From: Bradyrhizobium canariense
GTDB lineage: Bacteria > Pseudomonadota > Alphaproteobacteria > Rhizobiales > Xanthobacteraceae
Assembly: GCF_900105125.1 (NCBI RefSeq)
Contig: NZ_LT629750.1
Location: 6,289,001 to 6,353,000 of the forward strand
Direction of reading: 5' to 3'
DNA: 64,000 nt
Position numbers and translations under genes: made by a program. Below, one piece after another: positions 45,653-55,444 of this stretch (positions are counted from its first letter, which is position 1; each line of letters starts with the position of its first letter). The notes under the pieces were generated by a model, which made no database searches, had not been told where the DNA came from, and saw only the letters and a program-made list of their open reading frames with translations.

Positions 45653-46495
45653 TTACTTCCCCTTCTTCGTCGCCTTCTCGATCAGGCGCGACAGCACCTT
45701 CCAGTAGGTCGCGGGCCTAAAACGTTGCACCAGGTCCATCAGGCGGGCGTCGTTGCCGATCAGGATGCGCGGCTGGTTCTTCTCGATGCCTTCGATGATG
45801 CGCAGCGCGGCAGCTTGCGGCGTGGTTTTGGCGACCGCGTCGAACCGTTCGATCGCCTGGGCGCGGCGGACATTGTCGGTCATGCCGGTGCCACGGCGCG
45901 AGTTGCGGGCGATGGCGGTGGCGACGCCGCCGGGATGCACGACCGAAAGCCGAATTGGGCTTGCCGCCGCCTGCAATTCGTGGCGCAGGCTTTCCGAAAA
46001 ACCGCGCACCGCGAATTTCGCCGCCGCATAGGCGGTCTGGCCGGGCGGCGCGACGATGCCGAAGATGCTCGAGAGGTTGACGAGGTGCGCCTCGCGCTGC
46101 CGCGAAAGATGCGGCAGGAACGCGCGCGTCGCATGCACCACGCCCCAGAAATTGATGTTCATCAGCCAGTCCATCTCGGCCTGGTCGATCTCGCCGAAAG
46201 TGCCCATCAGCGCGACGCCGGCATTGTTGACGACGATGTTGAGGGCAGGGTGGGCGGTTACAGCAGCCTGCGCGAACTGTGCGATCTGCTCGGGTACGCC
46301 GACATCGACGCCATGCGTCGTGACCTTGCGCTGATGGTCGCGGGCAATCTCGGCGGCGACTGCCTGCAAGCCGGTCTCGTCACGATCGGCAAGGGCGAGA
46401 TCGCAGCCGCGCGCGGCAAGCTCCAGCGCCAGCGCACGGCCGATGCCGCTGGCGGCGCCGGTCACGGCGGCAGCGGATCCACGGATCGCAGTCAT
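45653..46495 (-). CDS. Short-chain dehydrogenase/reductase
   Basis: The 280-residue oxidoreductase has the NAD(P)-binding TGAASGIGRALALELAARG, the NNAG motif in IVVNNAGVALMG, and the catalytic Ser...Tyr-x3-Lys in LSSIFGIVAPPGQTAYAAAK. The classical SDR tetrad is complete. A His/Arg-rich region lacks further substrate clues. It stands alone between the repeat cluster and a divergent receiver gene. Confidence 0.9.
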   Translation of the reverse strand: MTAIRGSAAAVTGAASGIGRALALELAARGCDLALADRDETGLQAVAAEIARDHQRKVTTHGVDVGVPEQIAQFAQAAVTAHPALNIVVNNAGVALMGTFGEIDQAEMDWLMNINFWGVVHATRAFLPHLSRQREAHLVNLSSIFGIVAPPGQTAYAAAKFAVRGFSESLRHELQAAASPIRLSVVHPGGVATAIARNSRRGTGMTDNVRRAQAIERFDAVAKTTPQAAALRIIEGIEKNQPRILIGNDARLMDLVQRFRPATYWKVLSRLIEKATKKGK

Positions 46496-46674
46496 CGGGT
46501 ATTAGCTCCATGTGGGAGGAAAGAATGTGGGGTGAAAAAATGTGCAAGGGCATGCAGCCCTGGGGAGGCCGCAACGGGTTCCCCGGTTTTTATGCCGGGA
46601 ACCGGAAACCATCCAGTCCTTTCGGCCTTTAACTAAAGTTACTTCTTCGGGGCTGATTTCACAGGAGGCCCTTC

Positions 46675-47073
46675 ATGGGACAATCGAAGCCCTTTCGTGC
46701 CACTGCGCTTGTTGTCGAAGACGACCCGATGCAACGGGAAATGATTTGTCTGCTGCTCGAAGAGAGCGATTACGATGTGATCCAGTGCGAAAGCGCGGAA
46801 GCGGCCGAACTGGTGCTGGAAAGGAACGGCGGCTCTTTGCGGCTGATGATGACCGACGTCCACCTCGCCGGCCACATGAACGGTGTCGAGCTTGCGCACA
46901 TCGCCAAGCGGCGCGTGCCCGATATCGACGTGATCGTCACCTCGGGCATGCCGCTGCGGCAGCCACTCCCGGACGGCGCCCAGTTCTGGTCGAAGCCGTG
47001 GGCGCCGCTCGACGTGATCCGTGCGGCGGAACGGATGTCGCTTGCGCACCGGGCCGCCAACGACAACGCGTGA
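46675..47073 (+). CDS. Stand-alone response-regulator receiver protein
   Basis: The 132-residue protein is a single CheY-like domain: the acidic pair in VVEDDPMQRE (residues 15-17), the phospho-acceptor Asp61 in MTDVHLAG, Thr89/Ser90 in IVTSGM and Lys107 in WSKPWAP. There is no output domain. A strong AGGAGG precedes the ATG. No cognate kinase is nearby, so it is probably part of a phosphorelay encoded elsewhere. Confidence 0.92.
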   Translation: MGQSKPFRATALVVEDDPMQREMICLLLEESDYDVIQCESAEAAELVLERNGGSLRLMMTDVHLAGHMNGVELAHIAKRRVPDIDVIVTSGMPLRQPLPDGAQFWSKPWAPLDVIRAAERMSLAHRAANDNA

Positions 47074-47289
47074 GCCGCACTGCTTCCGCGACCGCGGGCG
47101 TCGTGATATCGGCAGTCCCTGATATCGGCAGTCGATGACGCTGTCCTTGCCCGCAAGATGGCTGATCGCGCCGGGCGCGTGCGCTGCTCGCCGGAGGCAG
47201 CGGCGTTCCCGAAATCGCGCAACGTCAGCGCGGAGAATTTAAAATCTGCTATGCTCGTGGCGAGGCACGGTTTGCAGAGGGAGGGCGCA

Positions 47290-47973
47290 ATGACGGGGGT
47301 TTTCCGTGTTTTCTGTGTAATCTCGGCGGTCGGCCTTTTCGTGGTCGGAATGACCCGGGCCGATGCCCAAACGCCGGCTGGCACAGCCCAGATGCCGCCT
47401 GCCGCCGTCCAAGGCGGCAACGGCGCAGCGCAAGCCGGGTCCGCAGTTGTCGTGGACCAGCTCAGCGAATTCCAGAAGGAGAGTCTTGAAATCGAACGAC
47501 AGCGACTGACATTGCAGCGCGATCAACTGGCGCTGGATCGCGAAAAGAGTGGCTGGACTTTCCTCGGTGTCGCAGTTCCCCTTATGGCTGCCGTTGTCGC
47601 GTTGATGGCCGGCATAATTACGATGTTCTTTCAGGCCCGCGCGCAGTTCAACATGAAGGCAGCCGAGCTTGTGCTGGGTTCCTATTCCCCGGCTGCCGCC
47701 AAGAGCCGGGCCGCGATGCTTAGTCGAATGTTCTCGCATTGGCTGAGGGCGGATTTTCCTCAGTCGTTTTCGGCCAATGAGTTTCCGGGCACTCGCCTGC
47801 AAGAGATGAAAATGGAATTATTCCGGGCTCTTCGCGCCAAAGATGCCGACCCGGAACAGGTGGTGCGGCATTGGCTCGCGGTATTCGATGGCGAGAAGAG
47901 CCGTTTCAGCGAATTGTTTCCGGATCTGGCGACGCCCGGGCAGGCAACGAATACCCCCAATCAAAAAAGCTGA
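47290..47973 (+). CDS. Hypothetical membrane protein with coiled coil
   Basis: The 227-residue protein has a signal-like N-terminus (MTGVFRVFCVISAVGLFVVG), a coiled-coil segment (LSEFQKESLEIERQRLTLQR), a membrane helix (LGVAVPLMAAVVALMAGIIT) and a cytoplasmic helical C-terminus. The start is supported by GAGGG upstream. I do not recognise the family. The LysE gene follows 16 bp later, so they may share a transcript. Confidence 0.72.
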   Translation: MTGVFRVFCVISAVGLFVVGMTRADAQTPAGTAQMPPAAVQGGNGAAQAGSAVVVDQLSEFQKESLEIERQRLTLQRDQLALDREKSGWTFLGVAVPLMAAVVALMAGIITMFFQARAQFNMKAAELVLGSYSPAAAKSRAAMLSRMFSHWLRADFPQSFSANEFPGTRLQEMKMELFRALRAKDADPEQVVRHWLAVFDGEKSRFSELFPDLATPGQATNTPNQKS

Positions 47974-47989
47974 AGGACGTGTGACGCCT

Positions 47990-48601
47990 ATGTCGATTGC
48001 CTTTCTGCTGACCTCGCTGGTCGTGGTCGTCTCTCCCGGCACCGGCGTGCTCTATACGCTCGCGGTGGCGCTCAAGCAGGGTTCTCGTGCGAGTGTCGCC
48101 GCCGCGTTCGGCTGCACGCTCGGGATCGTGCCGCACATGCTGGCGGCCATGCTCGGGCTTGCCGCCGTGCTGCACACCAGCGCGGTGGCGTTTGCGACGC
48201 TGAAATGGCTGGGCGTGTTCTATCTGCTCTACATGGCGTGGCAGGCGCTGCGCGAGACCGGCGCGCTTGCGATCGACGCTCCGGCCGCAGGGCGGTCGCA
48301 CCGGCGCGTGGTCGTCACCGGCTTTCTGATCAACATCCTCAATCCGAAACTGTCGATCTTCTTTCTGGCGTTCCTGCCGCAATTCATCGCGGCCGATGAA
48401 AGCCATCCGCTGGCGCGGATGCTGGAATTGAGCGGCGCATTCATGGCGCTGACGTTTGCGGTGTTCGTGGTCTATGGCTTGTTCGCGGCCGGCGTCCGCG
48501 ACCGCATCATCTCGCGGCCGAAGGTGATGACCTGGCTGCGCCGCAGCTTTGCGGCCGGGTTCGCCGCGCTCGGCGTCAAACTGGCGTTCGCGGAGCGGTA
48601 A
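47990..48601 (+). CDS. LysE/RhtB-family exporter
   Basis: The 203-residue inner-membrane protein begins MSIAFLLTSLVVVVSPGTGV and contains LYTLAVALKQGSRASVAAAF, FYLLYMAWQALRETGAL and INILNPKLSIFFLAFLPQF. The SPGTG near the first helix is the family's usual SPGP variant. About six helices are expected. AAGGA lies 12 nt before ATG 47990. It is the second LysE-type gene of the window and is not closely similar to the one at 29289. Confidence 0.88.
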   Translation: MSIAFLLTSLVVVVSPGTGVLYTLAVALKQGSRASVAAAFGCTLGIVPHMLAAMLGLAAVLHTSAVAFATLKWLGVFYLLYMAWQALRETGALAIDAPAAGRSHRRVVVTGFLINILNPKLSIFFLAFLPQFIAADESHPLARMLELSGAFMALTFAVFVVYGLFAAGVRDRIISRPKVMTWLRRSFAAGFAALGVKLAFAER

Positions 48602-48613
48602 TAGCCACACCAC

Positions 48614-48733
48614 CGTCATTGCGAGCCAGCGGATCGGCAGAGCGCCATCCGTTGACAGGATCGGCAAAGCAATCGAGAAGGCCCACAGAGCAAGACTGGA
48701 TTGCTTCGTCGCGAACGCTCCTCGCAATGACGG
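48614..48733. repeat. Interspersed repeat family A, variant copy
   Basis: CGTCATTGCGAGCCAGCGGA to CGCTCCTCGCAATGACGG. The terminal inverted repeats of family A are kept but the inside differs. Confidence 0.8.
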
Positions 48734-48769
48734 CGGAAGGAGACTGCGTCGCGTTTGATGATAGAAATC

Positions 48770-48793
48770 AAAAGGCGGGCTCGAGGCCCGCCG
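48770..48793 (-). terminator. Terminator of the Lys/Ala peptide gene
   Basis: On the minus strand GGCGGGC and GCCCGCC form a 7-bp stem around CTCGA followed by TTTTGATTT. It lies 67 bp after the stop codon of the 22-residue peptide gene at 48860, which supports that this gene is transcribed. Confidence 0.65.
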
Positions 48794-48859
48794 TGTCAAT
48801 TAAATCGCTCATCTGAAATTGGATGCCCGGGCAGAGCGAGGCTCCACCCGGGCGGAAAG

Positions 48860-48928
48860 TCACTTCTTGGACTTCTTGGCCTTTTTCGCCTTCTTCGCCT
48901 TTTTAGCCTTCTTCGCTTTCTTAGCCAT
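48860..48928 (-). CDS. 22-residue Lys/Ala repeat peptide
   Basis: ATG 48928 opens a frame of Met, six AKK triplets and a final SKK. GAGGATG sits just upstream, giving a good ribosome site. A terminator follows. Nine-base tandem repeats encode the triplets, so the number of units can vary by slippage. The sequence is like the basic tails of histone-H1-like proteins. It might bind nucleic acid. An in-frame upstream extension (start near 48976, MPRVAFHSI) is possible. Confidence 0.55.
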   Translation of the reverse strand: MAKKAKKAKKAKKAKKAKKSKK

Positions 48929-49487
48929 AGCATCCTCATTTGAGTTAATGGAATGAAACGCGACACGAGGCATGCTCGGCGGAGGGCCAACCTCGCAACA
49001 TCCTCGAATACAATCCCAGCAGATTCGGAGCGCGATGCCCCGCACCGTCATGCCTTTGTCATTGCGTTATCCACAGTTGTTATGGGTTTTTGCACGATTT
49101 TCGACACGCTAAAGCCTTTTCGAGTGAAAGCGGAGCACCTCCGCTCGCAGCAAGTGCGTCAAGGGATGGAGCTTCGGCCTGATCTAATTAGAACGAGAAA
49201 GCGCCAGACGACGTCACGGTCGACGACGCGAACGATCGAAGCGGCTTCACGCGGGCGCGACAGAGTTAACAAGACACGAAGCCAGAGCATGTATCTGCTC
49301 TGATCCGGAACAGGCGAGGCAATGCTCACGGTTCTTCATCAATTCAAAACCAAACTGCGGATTGCCGCGGCGAGGGTGAGAGTCCGTTAAGCGAGGTGGT
49401 TGCATGTTACTCCGTAAGATCACGGGGATGGTCTGGGATGGTGTTCTATAACAGGGGAGACGGGGCCTTGTACGTTCCGGGTTCACA
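48929..49487 (+). other. Gene-free region before the diguanylate cyclase
   Basis: No frame here has a family signature. A perfect DnaA-box sequence TTATCCACA occurs at about 49064-49072, alone and probably by chance. A short stem AGCGGAG/CTCCGCT is near 49131-49147. The base composition drops in GC relative to neighbours, and the upstream half may be promoter sequence for the divergent Lys/Ala peptide. Confidence 0.35.
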
Positions 49488-50708
<1,221 letters not shown>

Positions 50709-50742
50709 GCGTGTTATGGAGCCGGTTCATCGGAAGCTGGCC

Positions 50743-51366
50743 ATGATCGCCCGTTTGCTGGCGCTCGCGTTTTGCGTCGTCGCGATTTTTACCTCGGCCT
50801 CGGCGCAAACGCCGGACCTCTCGGCCATCGCGCGTCAGTCCGGCACGCCGGACATTCCCGGTTTGAAGATGGTGTGGCTGGCGCCGTGGGGCGATCTGTC
50901 CAACGCTCATCCCTGGCGCAACATCATCGTGCATCAGACCGAGGGCCCGGCCGGTTCGGCGCGCTGGGGTGCGTCGGAGCAATCCAAGAATCCGACGCGG
51001 CGCGGCGTCACCGTCTGGGTCGAAACCGATGGCACGGTGTATTGGTCGGTGCCGGAAAATCTCGTGCCGACCCATGGCGACGGCGGCAACCGCAACGACA
51101 ACAAATATATCGACAACAGCCCGACCTATCATCAGGTGGTCGGCAACAACTCGATCGGCGTGGAATTCGCCGGCAATTATCCTGATGTGACGCGCGGCGC
51201 CACCGACGCGCAGATCGCGGTATGGCGGATTCTGGTTGCCGTGCTGCGGGCGCGCTACGGCATCCCCGTCGATCGGGTCTACGCGCACGACTGGATCGAC
51301 TTCAAGGATGCCCGCTACTGCGAAGGCTGCGCGCTCGCGACGCTGGCAAGAGAGTGGGGGAAGTAG
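50743..51366 (+). CDS. N-acetylmuramoyl-L-alanine amidase (type 2 family)
   Basis: The 207-residue protein has a signal peptide (MIARLLALAFCVVAIFTSAS) and an amidase_2-type domain with zinc ligands visible in NIIVHQTEGPAGSARW, GDGGNRND, NNSIGVEFAGN and the YAHDWID-like RVYAHDWIDFKD. Family enzymes cut the amide between muramic acid and the stem peptide. ATG 50743 has GGAAG upstream; ATG 50716 is an alternative. It follows the cyclase gene by 34 bp. Confidence 0.85.
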   Translation: MIARLLALAFCVVAIFTSASAQTPDLSAIARQSGTPDIPGLKMVWLAPWGDLSNAHPWRNIIVHQTEGPAGSARWGASEQSKNPTRRGVTVWVETDGTVYWSVPENLVPTHGDGGNRNDNKYIDNSPTYHQVVGNNSIGVEFAGNYPDVTRGATDAQIAVWRILVAVLRARYGIPVDRVYAHDWIDFKDARYCEGCALATLAREWGK

Positions 51367-51398
51367 GGTGGCTAAAGCGAAGCGTGCCCACCATCCCA
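51365..51398. repeat. Partial copy of repeat family E
   Basis: GGGTGGCTAAAGCGAAGCGT followed by GCCCACCATCCC is one arm pair of the family E unit at 15982-16083. Confidence 0.6.
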
Positions 51399-51481
51399 AG
51401 ATTTGATCTATCCAATTTAAGAAAGACGTGGATGCCCGGATCAAGTCGGAGCAAGACGGGTTGAGAAGTTCTCTTTCTTCT

Positions 51482-51889
51482 TCAAATCGGCTGCGCCATC
51501 CAGCGAAAGAAGCGGCTGATCAGGCCGGGGCGCCGCAGGCGCTGCTCGGGCATGGTCTCGTCTTCGGCGACGCAGCGCTGATAGAAATATTCATAGAAGC
51601 CGAGATCGTTCGGTTCGGTGACGGTAAAACTCTCGCCTCCGACAAACACCGTGTAGTCGAAGAAGAACGGCCCGAGGAAAGGCATCGTTGGCGTGGCGCG
51701 ATCCTTTGAGATCACAAACTCCGCTGGCTCAAGTCCGTGCGCGACCATGGCCTGCTCGAGCCGCGGCAGCCGGCGCATGAACTCGGGCGAAAACCCGCCG
51801 ACGGTTGATTGCAATCTGATCGCCATGACGGCCCGCGAGAACGCCTCGCTCCTCGGTTTGGCAGCAGCATCTCTGTTCGTCTTTGTCAC
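51482..51889 (-). CDS. Hypothetical cytoplasmic protein
   Basis: The 135-residue protein has no membrane segment or signal. Visible blocks are RLQSTVGGFSPEFMRRLPRL and PFLGPFFFDYTVFVGGESF, with an aromatic-rich C-terminal FYEYFYQRC. I do not recognise a family. Its start at 51889 overlaps nothing important; the + strand gene beyond begins at 51994. It is supported only by length, codon composition and reasonable internal structure. Confidence 0.6.
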   Translation of the reverse strand: MTKTNRDAAAKPRSEAFSRAVMAIRLQSTVGGFSPEFMRRLPRLEQAMVAHGLEPAEFVISKDRATPTMPFLGPFFFDYTVFVGGESFTVTEPNDLGFYEYFYQRCVAEDETMPEQRLRRPGLISRFFRWMAQPI

Positions 51890-51993
51890 TTAATCCCGGC
51901 GGCCGGTTCATGCCAGCTTGGCCCTTTGCCTGCGCCGTTATACCCTGCGTCATACGCGCATGGACCGCACTCGGTCCGCAGGGGGATTTCGCG

Positions 51994-52500
51994 ATGTCGG
52001 CTTCGACGGTCTGGCCATTTGCATCGGCTCACGGTCAGATGTTTCGCCCCCACGGGATGCGAGTTTTTCGGATTTTTCCCGCCATCATTGTTCTGTTGTG
52101 CACGTCGCTGCTGGTGGCACTGGAGACGCCGAGCAAGCCCTTTCTCGACAGGAACAGCTTCTATCTCTCCTCGGCTGGATTTCGGGTGCAGGTCGCCAAT
52201 GATGAAGCCGGAAAACGCGTGCTGCAGGCACTGCCGCCGCATCGTTTCGTGATTCACAGGAACGGCGGCAATGTGCGCTATCTCTATGCCGAGCCGATCC
52301 ACTGTGTCTGCGTCTTCATCGGCACGGAGGAGAATTATCAGGACTATCGCGATATTCTCAGCCGGCCACTGCCGCAAGCCGACAACGTTTCACCCGATTA
52401 CAAAACCCAGGCCGAAGCGCTGTTGTATGGCGATCCCTACGATTGGGACAATCTCAACCAGCCCGACAGCGTCGCGGATTATCTGCGGGCTTATTACTGA
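51994..52500 (+). CDS. Hypothetical exported or membrane-anchored protein
   Basis: The 168-residue protein (ATG 51994, AGGGGGA upstream) has a hydrophobic helix IFPAIIVLLCTSLLVALE and a globular part with RVQVANDEAGKRVLQALPPH, YLYAEPIHCVCVFIGTEENY and DPYDWDNLNQPDSVADYLRA. An alternative start at 52057 (MRVFRIFPAI) would make the helix a signal anchor. The family is unknown to me, though such proteins recur in Bradyrhizobium. Confidence 0.68.
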   Translation: MSASTVWPFASAHGQMFRPHGMRVFRIFPAIIVLLCTSLLVALETPSKPFLDRNSFYLSSAGFRVQVANDEAGKRVLQALPPHRFVIHRNGGNVRYLYAEPIHCVCVFIGTEENYQDYRDILSRPLPQADNVSPDYKTQAEALLYGDPYDWDNLNQPDSVADYLRAYY

Positions 52501-52532
52501 GGGATGAGGCGGCGCGCGCAGCACTCCCCCGC

Positions 52533-52648
52533 TGTCGTCGCCCGGCTTGACCGGCCGATCCAGTATCCCGAGCGCCAGTTGGAGTGCAGGGTGCAAAAAG
52601 CGAGCGCTCCGGAGTACTGGATGCCCCGCCTTCGTGGGGCATGACGAC
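52533..52648. repeat. Interspersed repeat family C, variant copy
   Basis: GTCGTCGCCCGGCTTGACCG to GCCTTCGTGGGGCATGACGAC, with the inner GATCCAGTA/TACTGGATG inverted pair. It lies between the hypothetical gene and the rpoH terminator. Confidence 0.65.
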
Positions 52649-52699
52649 CTGAATGTGTTGGCGGAGGGACGCTTTGATTGGTGAAGCGCCGTGACCAAC

Positions 52700-52724
52700 A
52701 AAAAAGCCGGCGTTGCCGCCGGCT
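52700..52724 (-). terminator. rho-independent terminator of rpoH
   Basis: On the minus strand GCCGGC-GGCAAC-GCCGGC forms a GC stem with six T after it (AAAAAA at 52700-52705 on the + strand). It lies 30 bp after the rpoH stop codon. Confidence 0.8.
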
Positions 52725-52753
52725 TTGATGTCTCTGTTTCGATGGCGCGCAAA

Positions 52754-53650
52754 TTAATGCGCGGCTTCCAGTGCGGCTTCCTGCCGGGCGATCGTACCCT
52801 TGACCGCGGACTGCACCTTCTCGAAGGCGCGGACCTCGATCTGCCGCACGCGCTCGCGCGACACGCCGAACTCGCTTGCCAGATCTTCCAGCGTCATCGG
52901 CTCTTCCGCCAGACGGCGCGCCTCGAAGATGCGGCGTTCCCGGGGGTTGAGTACGCCGATGGCGCCGTTCAGCGCCTGACGGCGATGATCGAACTCCTCG
53001 TGCTCGGCCATGATGGCTTCCTGGTTGGGCGAGTTATCGACCAGCCAGTCCTGCCATTCGCCGGCCTCGCCGTCGTCCCGGATCGGCGCGTTGAGCGACG
53101 CGTCGCCGCCGAGGCGGCGGTTCATGTCGATCACGTCCTGGTCCGTCACGCCCAGCCGCTTGGCGATCAGCTTGACCTGGTCGGGGCGAAGATCACCCTC
53201 GTCCAGTGCGGAGATCTTGCTCTTCGCCTTGCGCAGGTTGAAGAACAGCTTCTTCTGGTTCGCGGTGGTGCCCATCTTTACGAGCGACCACGAACGAAGG
53301 ATGTACTCTTGTATTGACGCCTTGATCCACCACATGGCGTAGGTGGCGAGACGAAAACCCTTTTCAGGTTCGAACCGCTTCACTGCCTGCATCAGGCCGA
53401 CATTGCCTTCCGAGACGACCTCGGAAATCGGCAATCCGTAGCCGCGATAGCCCATGGCTATCTTGGCCACGAGCCGGAGATGGCTGGTGACAAGCTGATG
53501 TGCCGCGTCGCGATCATCATGCTCACGCCAGCGCTTGGCGAGCATGTATTCCTGCTGGGGTTCCAGCATCGGGAATTTGCGGATTTCGGCGAGGTATCTT
53601 GAGAGGCCGGATTCTCCGTTGAGAACCGGCAAGGTAGCTGTACGGGCCAT
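52754..53650 (-). CDS. rpoH: RNA polymerase heat-shock sigma factor (sigma-32)
   Basis: The 298-residue sigma factor directs heat-shock transcription. It has region 2 (SHLRLVAKIAMGYRGYGLPI, then GLMQAVKRFEPEKGFRLATY and AMWWIKASIQEYILRSWSLV), the RpoH box QKKLFFNLRKAK that separates this group from other sigma factors, and region 4 (MTLEDLASEFGVSRERVRQI). It is followed by a strong terminator, and rluD lies upstream on the same strand, an arrangement common in alphaproteobacteria. Confidence 0.96.
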   Translation of the reverse strand: MARTATLPVLNGESGLSRYLAEIRKFPMLEPQQEYMLAKRWREHDDRDAAHQLVTSHLRLVAKIAMGYRGYGLPISEVVSEGNVGLMQAVKRFEPEKGFRLATYAMWWIKASIQEYILRSWSLVKMGTTANQKKLFFNLRKAKSKISALDEGDLRPDQVKLIAKRLGVTDQDVIDMNRRLGGDASLNAPIRDDGEAGEWQDWLVDNSPNQEAIMAEHEEFDHRRQALNGAIGVLNPRERRIFEARRLAEEPMTLEDLASEFGVSRERVRQIEVRAFEKVQSAVKGTIARQEAALEAAH

Positions 53651-53865
53651 TTAGCGCCCTCCAGTGGTTCAGGCCCCCGATAGCGGCGGGCCAGGCAGGC
53701 GGCCTCTATGTTAAAGCCAGTCGCTCTGCGATGTTCCGCGTTGGATATTCAACGCAGGTGCAACATACACCAAAACGGGGGGCCTTTGGAAGGATAACCG
53801 GAGTCACGTCACCGTGTGGCTGCCATAACCTGTTGGCATAACATCGCTTTTCTGAGAGGCCTGCG

Positions 53866-54870
53866 TCATAGCGCCGCTCGTAGCCTCTCCTGCAGGAGAA
53901 GCAAATCCTCCGGCAAGGCCGCCTCCCAATGCAAAATTTCCCCTGTTTTGGGGTGCTCCAGCGCCAGGAGGTATGCGTGTAGCGCTTGGCGATCGAGGGT
54001 GCTCAAGGCCGCCTGGCTTTCGGGACCGAGACGGCCGGCCTTGGTCTTGAAGTGCGGGCCATAGACGCCGTCGCCCATCAGGGGATGGCCGATATGGGCG
54101 AGGTGGACCCGGATCTGATGGGTGCGCCCAGTCTCGAGTTGACAGGCCAGCAGCGCCGCGATCGGCTTGCCGTCGCGGCCATTGAACGCTTCCTGGATTT
54201 CCCAGTGGGTGATGGCCTCGCGGCCGCCGTCGCGCACCGCCATTTTTTCCCGCGCGTGCGGGTGCCGGTCGATCGGCGCATCGACGGTGCCGCGCTGCCG
54301 GTTGGGCAGGTCCCACGCGAACGCCTTGTAGCCGCGGCGCATGGCGCCGGTGCGGCCATGGTCGGCGAATTGCTCGCTCAGCGATTGATGCGCCCGGTCG
54401 TTCTTCGCCACCACCATCAGCCCGGTGGTGTCCTTGTCGAGCCGGTGCACGATGCCCGGACGCCGGACGCCGCCGATTCCGGAAAGGCTCGCGCCGCAAT
54501 GGGCAATCAGCGCATTCACCAGCGTGCCGGTCTCATGGCCGGCGGCGGGATGCACGACGAGGCCCTTGGGCTTGTCGATGACGATGATGTCATCGTCCTC
54601 ATAGACGATATTAAGCGCGATATCTTCGCCCCTGGGCTCGGCGGGAATGGCTTCGGGGACGTCGATTGTGATCGTATCGCCGGCGGCGACATGATAAGCG
54701 GGGTCGCGGATGGAAGCGTCGCTGACGGTGACCGAACCGGCCAGGATCAGCGCTTTCAGCCGCGAGCGCGACAGCTCCGGACGGCGTACCGCCAGCACGC
54801 GGTCGAGCCGGGCCGATCCCTCGTCGCCGCCGACGGTGACTTCCAGCCTTTGACCGCTAGTTGATGACAA
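53866..54870 (-). CDS. rluD: Ribosomal large-subunit pseudouridine synthase D
   Basis: The 334-residue enzyme converts U1911, U1915 and U1917 of 23S rRNA (E. coli numbers) to pseudouridine. It has an N-terminal S4 domain (RLDRVLAVRRPELSRSRLKA) and the RluA-type catalytic motif GIVHRLDKDTTGLMVVAK with the nucleophile Asp, then GRTHQIRVHLAHIGHPLMGD. The start is taken as TTG 54870, preceded by AAGGAACAAGG; the longer frame to 55086 runs into a palindromic repeat and the divergent gene and is rejected. Confidence 0.93.
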   Translation of the reverse strand: MSSTSGQRLEVTVGGDEGSARLDRVLAVRRPELSRSRLKALILAGSVTVSDASIRDPAYHVAAGDTITIDVPEAIPAEPRGEDIALNIVYEDDDIIVIDKPKGLVVHPAAGHETGTLVNALIAHCGASLSGIGGVRRPGIVHRLDKDTTGLMVVAKNDRAHQSLSEQFADHGRTGAMRRGYKAFAWDLPNRQRGTVDAPIDRHPHAREKMAVRDGGREAITHWEIQEAFNGRDGKPIAALLACQLETGRTHQIRVHLAHIGHPLMGDGVYGPHFKTKAGRLGPESQAALSTLDRQALHAYLLALEHPKTGEILHWEAALPEDLLLLQERLRAAL

Positions 54871-54891
54871 GCCTTGTTCCTTTTTTGTTTG

Positions 54892-54938
54892 AGCATGATC
54901 CGGTCGGAAAACCGGTTTCCACTTTTCCGGATCATGCT
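54892..54938. repeat. Palindromic interspersed repeat (family F)
   Basis: AGCATGATCCGG (54892-54903) and CCGGATCATGCT (54927-54938) are perfect 12-bp inverted arms, with GGAAAACCGGTTTCCACTTT between. It lies between rluD and the divergent DUF6476-like gene and resembles the palindrome at 12499-12550. Confidence 0.8.
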
Positions 54939-54952
54939 CTAAAGAGCCCTTG

Positions 54953-55294
54953 ATGACCGATACCGCTGCTACTGTTGCGCCCGAACCGACACCCGAGCAG
55001 GCCGCCCTGTTCGCGCGGGTACGGCGGATGATGCTGATTGCGGGCCTAACCACGACGCTGGCGGTGGCGGCCGTGCTGATCGCCATCGGCTATCGCCTTT
55101 TCCGCTCAGAGGGAAGCACTGTCGTCACCGACGTCACCGCCACGCTGCCGAAAGGCGCCCGGATCGTCGCGACCGGCGTCGCCGGCGACCGGCTGCTGCT
55201 GACACTGGATATAGGAGGTGTGACCGAAATCCGCACCTTCGACGCGCATACGCTCAAGCCGGCCGGGCGGTTGAAATTCGTCAGCGAGCCCTGA
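54953..55294 (+). CDS. DUF6476-like membrane-anchored protein
   Basis: The 113-residue protein has one membrane helix (MMLIAGLTTTLAVAAVLIAI, about residues 26-45) and a periplasmic beta-rich C-terminus (GARIVATGVAGDRLLLTLDI, then IRTFDAHTLKPAGRL). It matches a small conserved alphaproteobacterial family adjacent to rluD that I associate with DUF6476 (from memory). ATG 54953 is preferred to TTG 54950. The function is unknown. Confidence 0.75.
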   Translation: MTDTAATVAPEPTPEQAALFARVRRMMLIAGLTTTLAVAAVLIAIGYRLFRSEGSTVVTDVTATLPKGARIVATGVAGDRLLLTLDIGGVTEIRTFDAHTLKPAGRLKFVSEP

Positions 55295-55369
55295 ACGGCA
55301 CGATCCGCCGGAACGGTGTCCGCCGCGCCTTGCAGCGGGCCGATTTCAAGGCTATTCCCTGAACCGCAC

Positions 55370-55444
55370 GCTCCCTTCGTCTAGCGGTTAGGACGCGGCC
55401 CTCTCAAGGCTGAAACAGGGGTTCGATTCCCCTAGGGAGCGCCA
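55370..55444 (+). tRNA. tRNA-Glu (CTC)
   Basis: A 75-nt cloverleaf with acceptor GCTCCCT/AGGGAGC, a D-arm TCTAGCGGTTAGGA, an anticodon loop CTCTCAA (anticodon CTC, Glu), a T-arm GGGGTTCGATTCCCC and an encoded CCA. Its 3' end is adjacent to a decayed mobile-element remnant, as expected for an integration target. Confidence 0.96.

Noticed and set aside
49064..49072. A perfect DnaA box TTATCCACA
   Set aside because: It is single, with no dnaA or dnaN nearby and no clustered boxes, so it is not an origin.
48953..49303. A 116-codon frame in the gap before the diguanylate cyclase
   Set aside because: Basic, Arg/Ser/Thr-rich translation without motif or ribosome site; likely non-coding.
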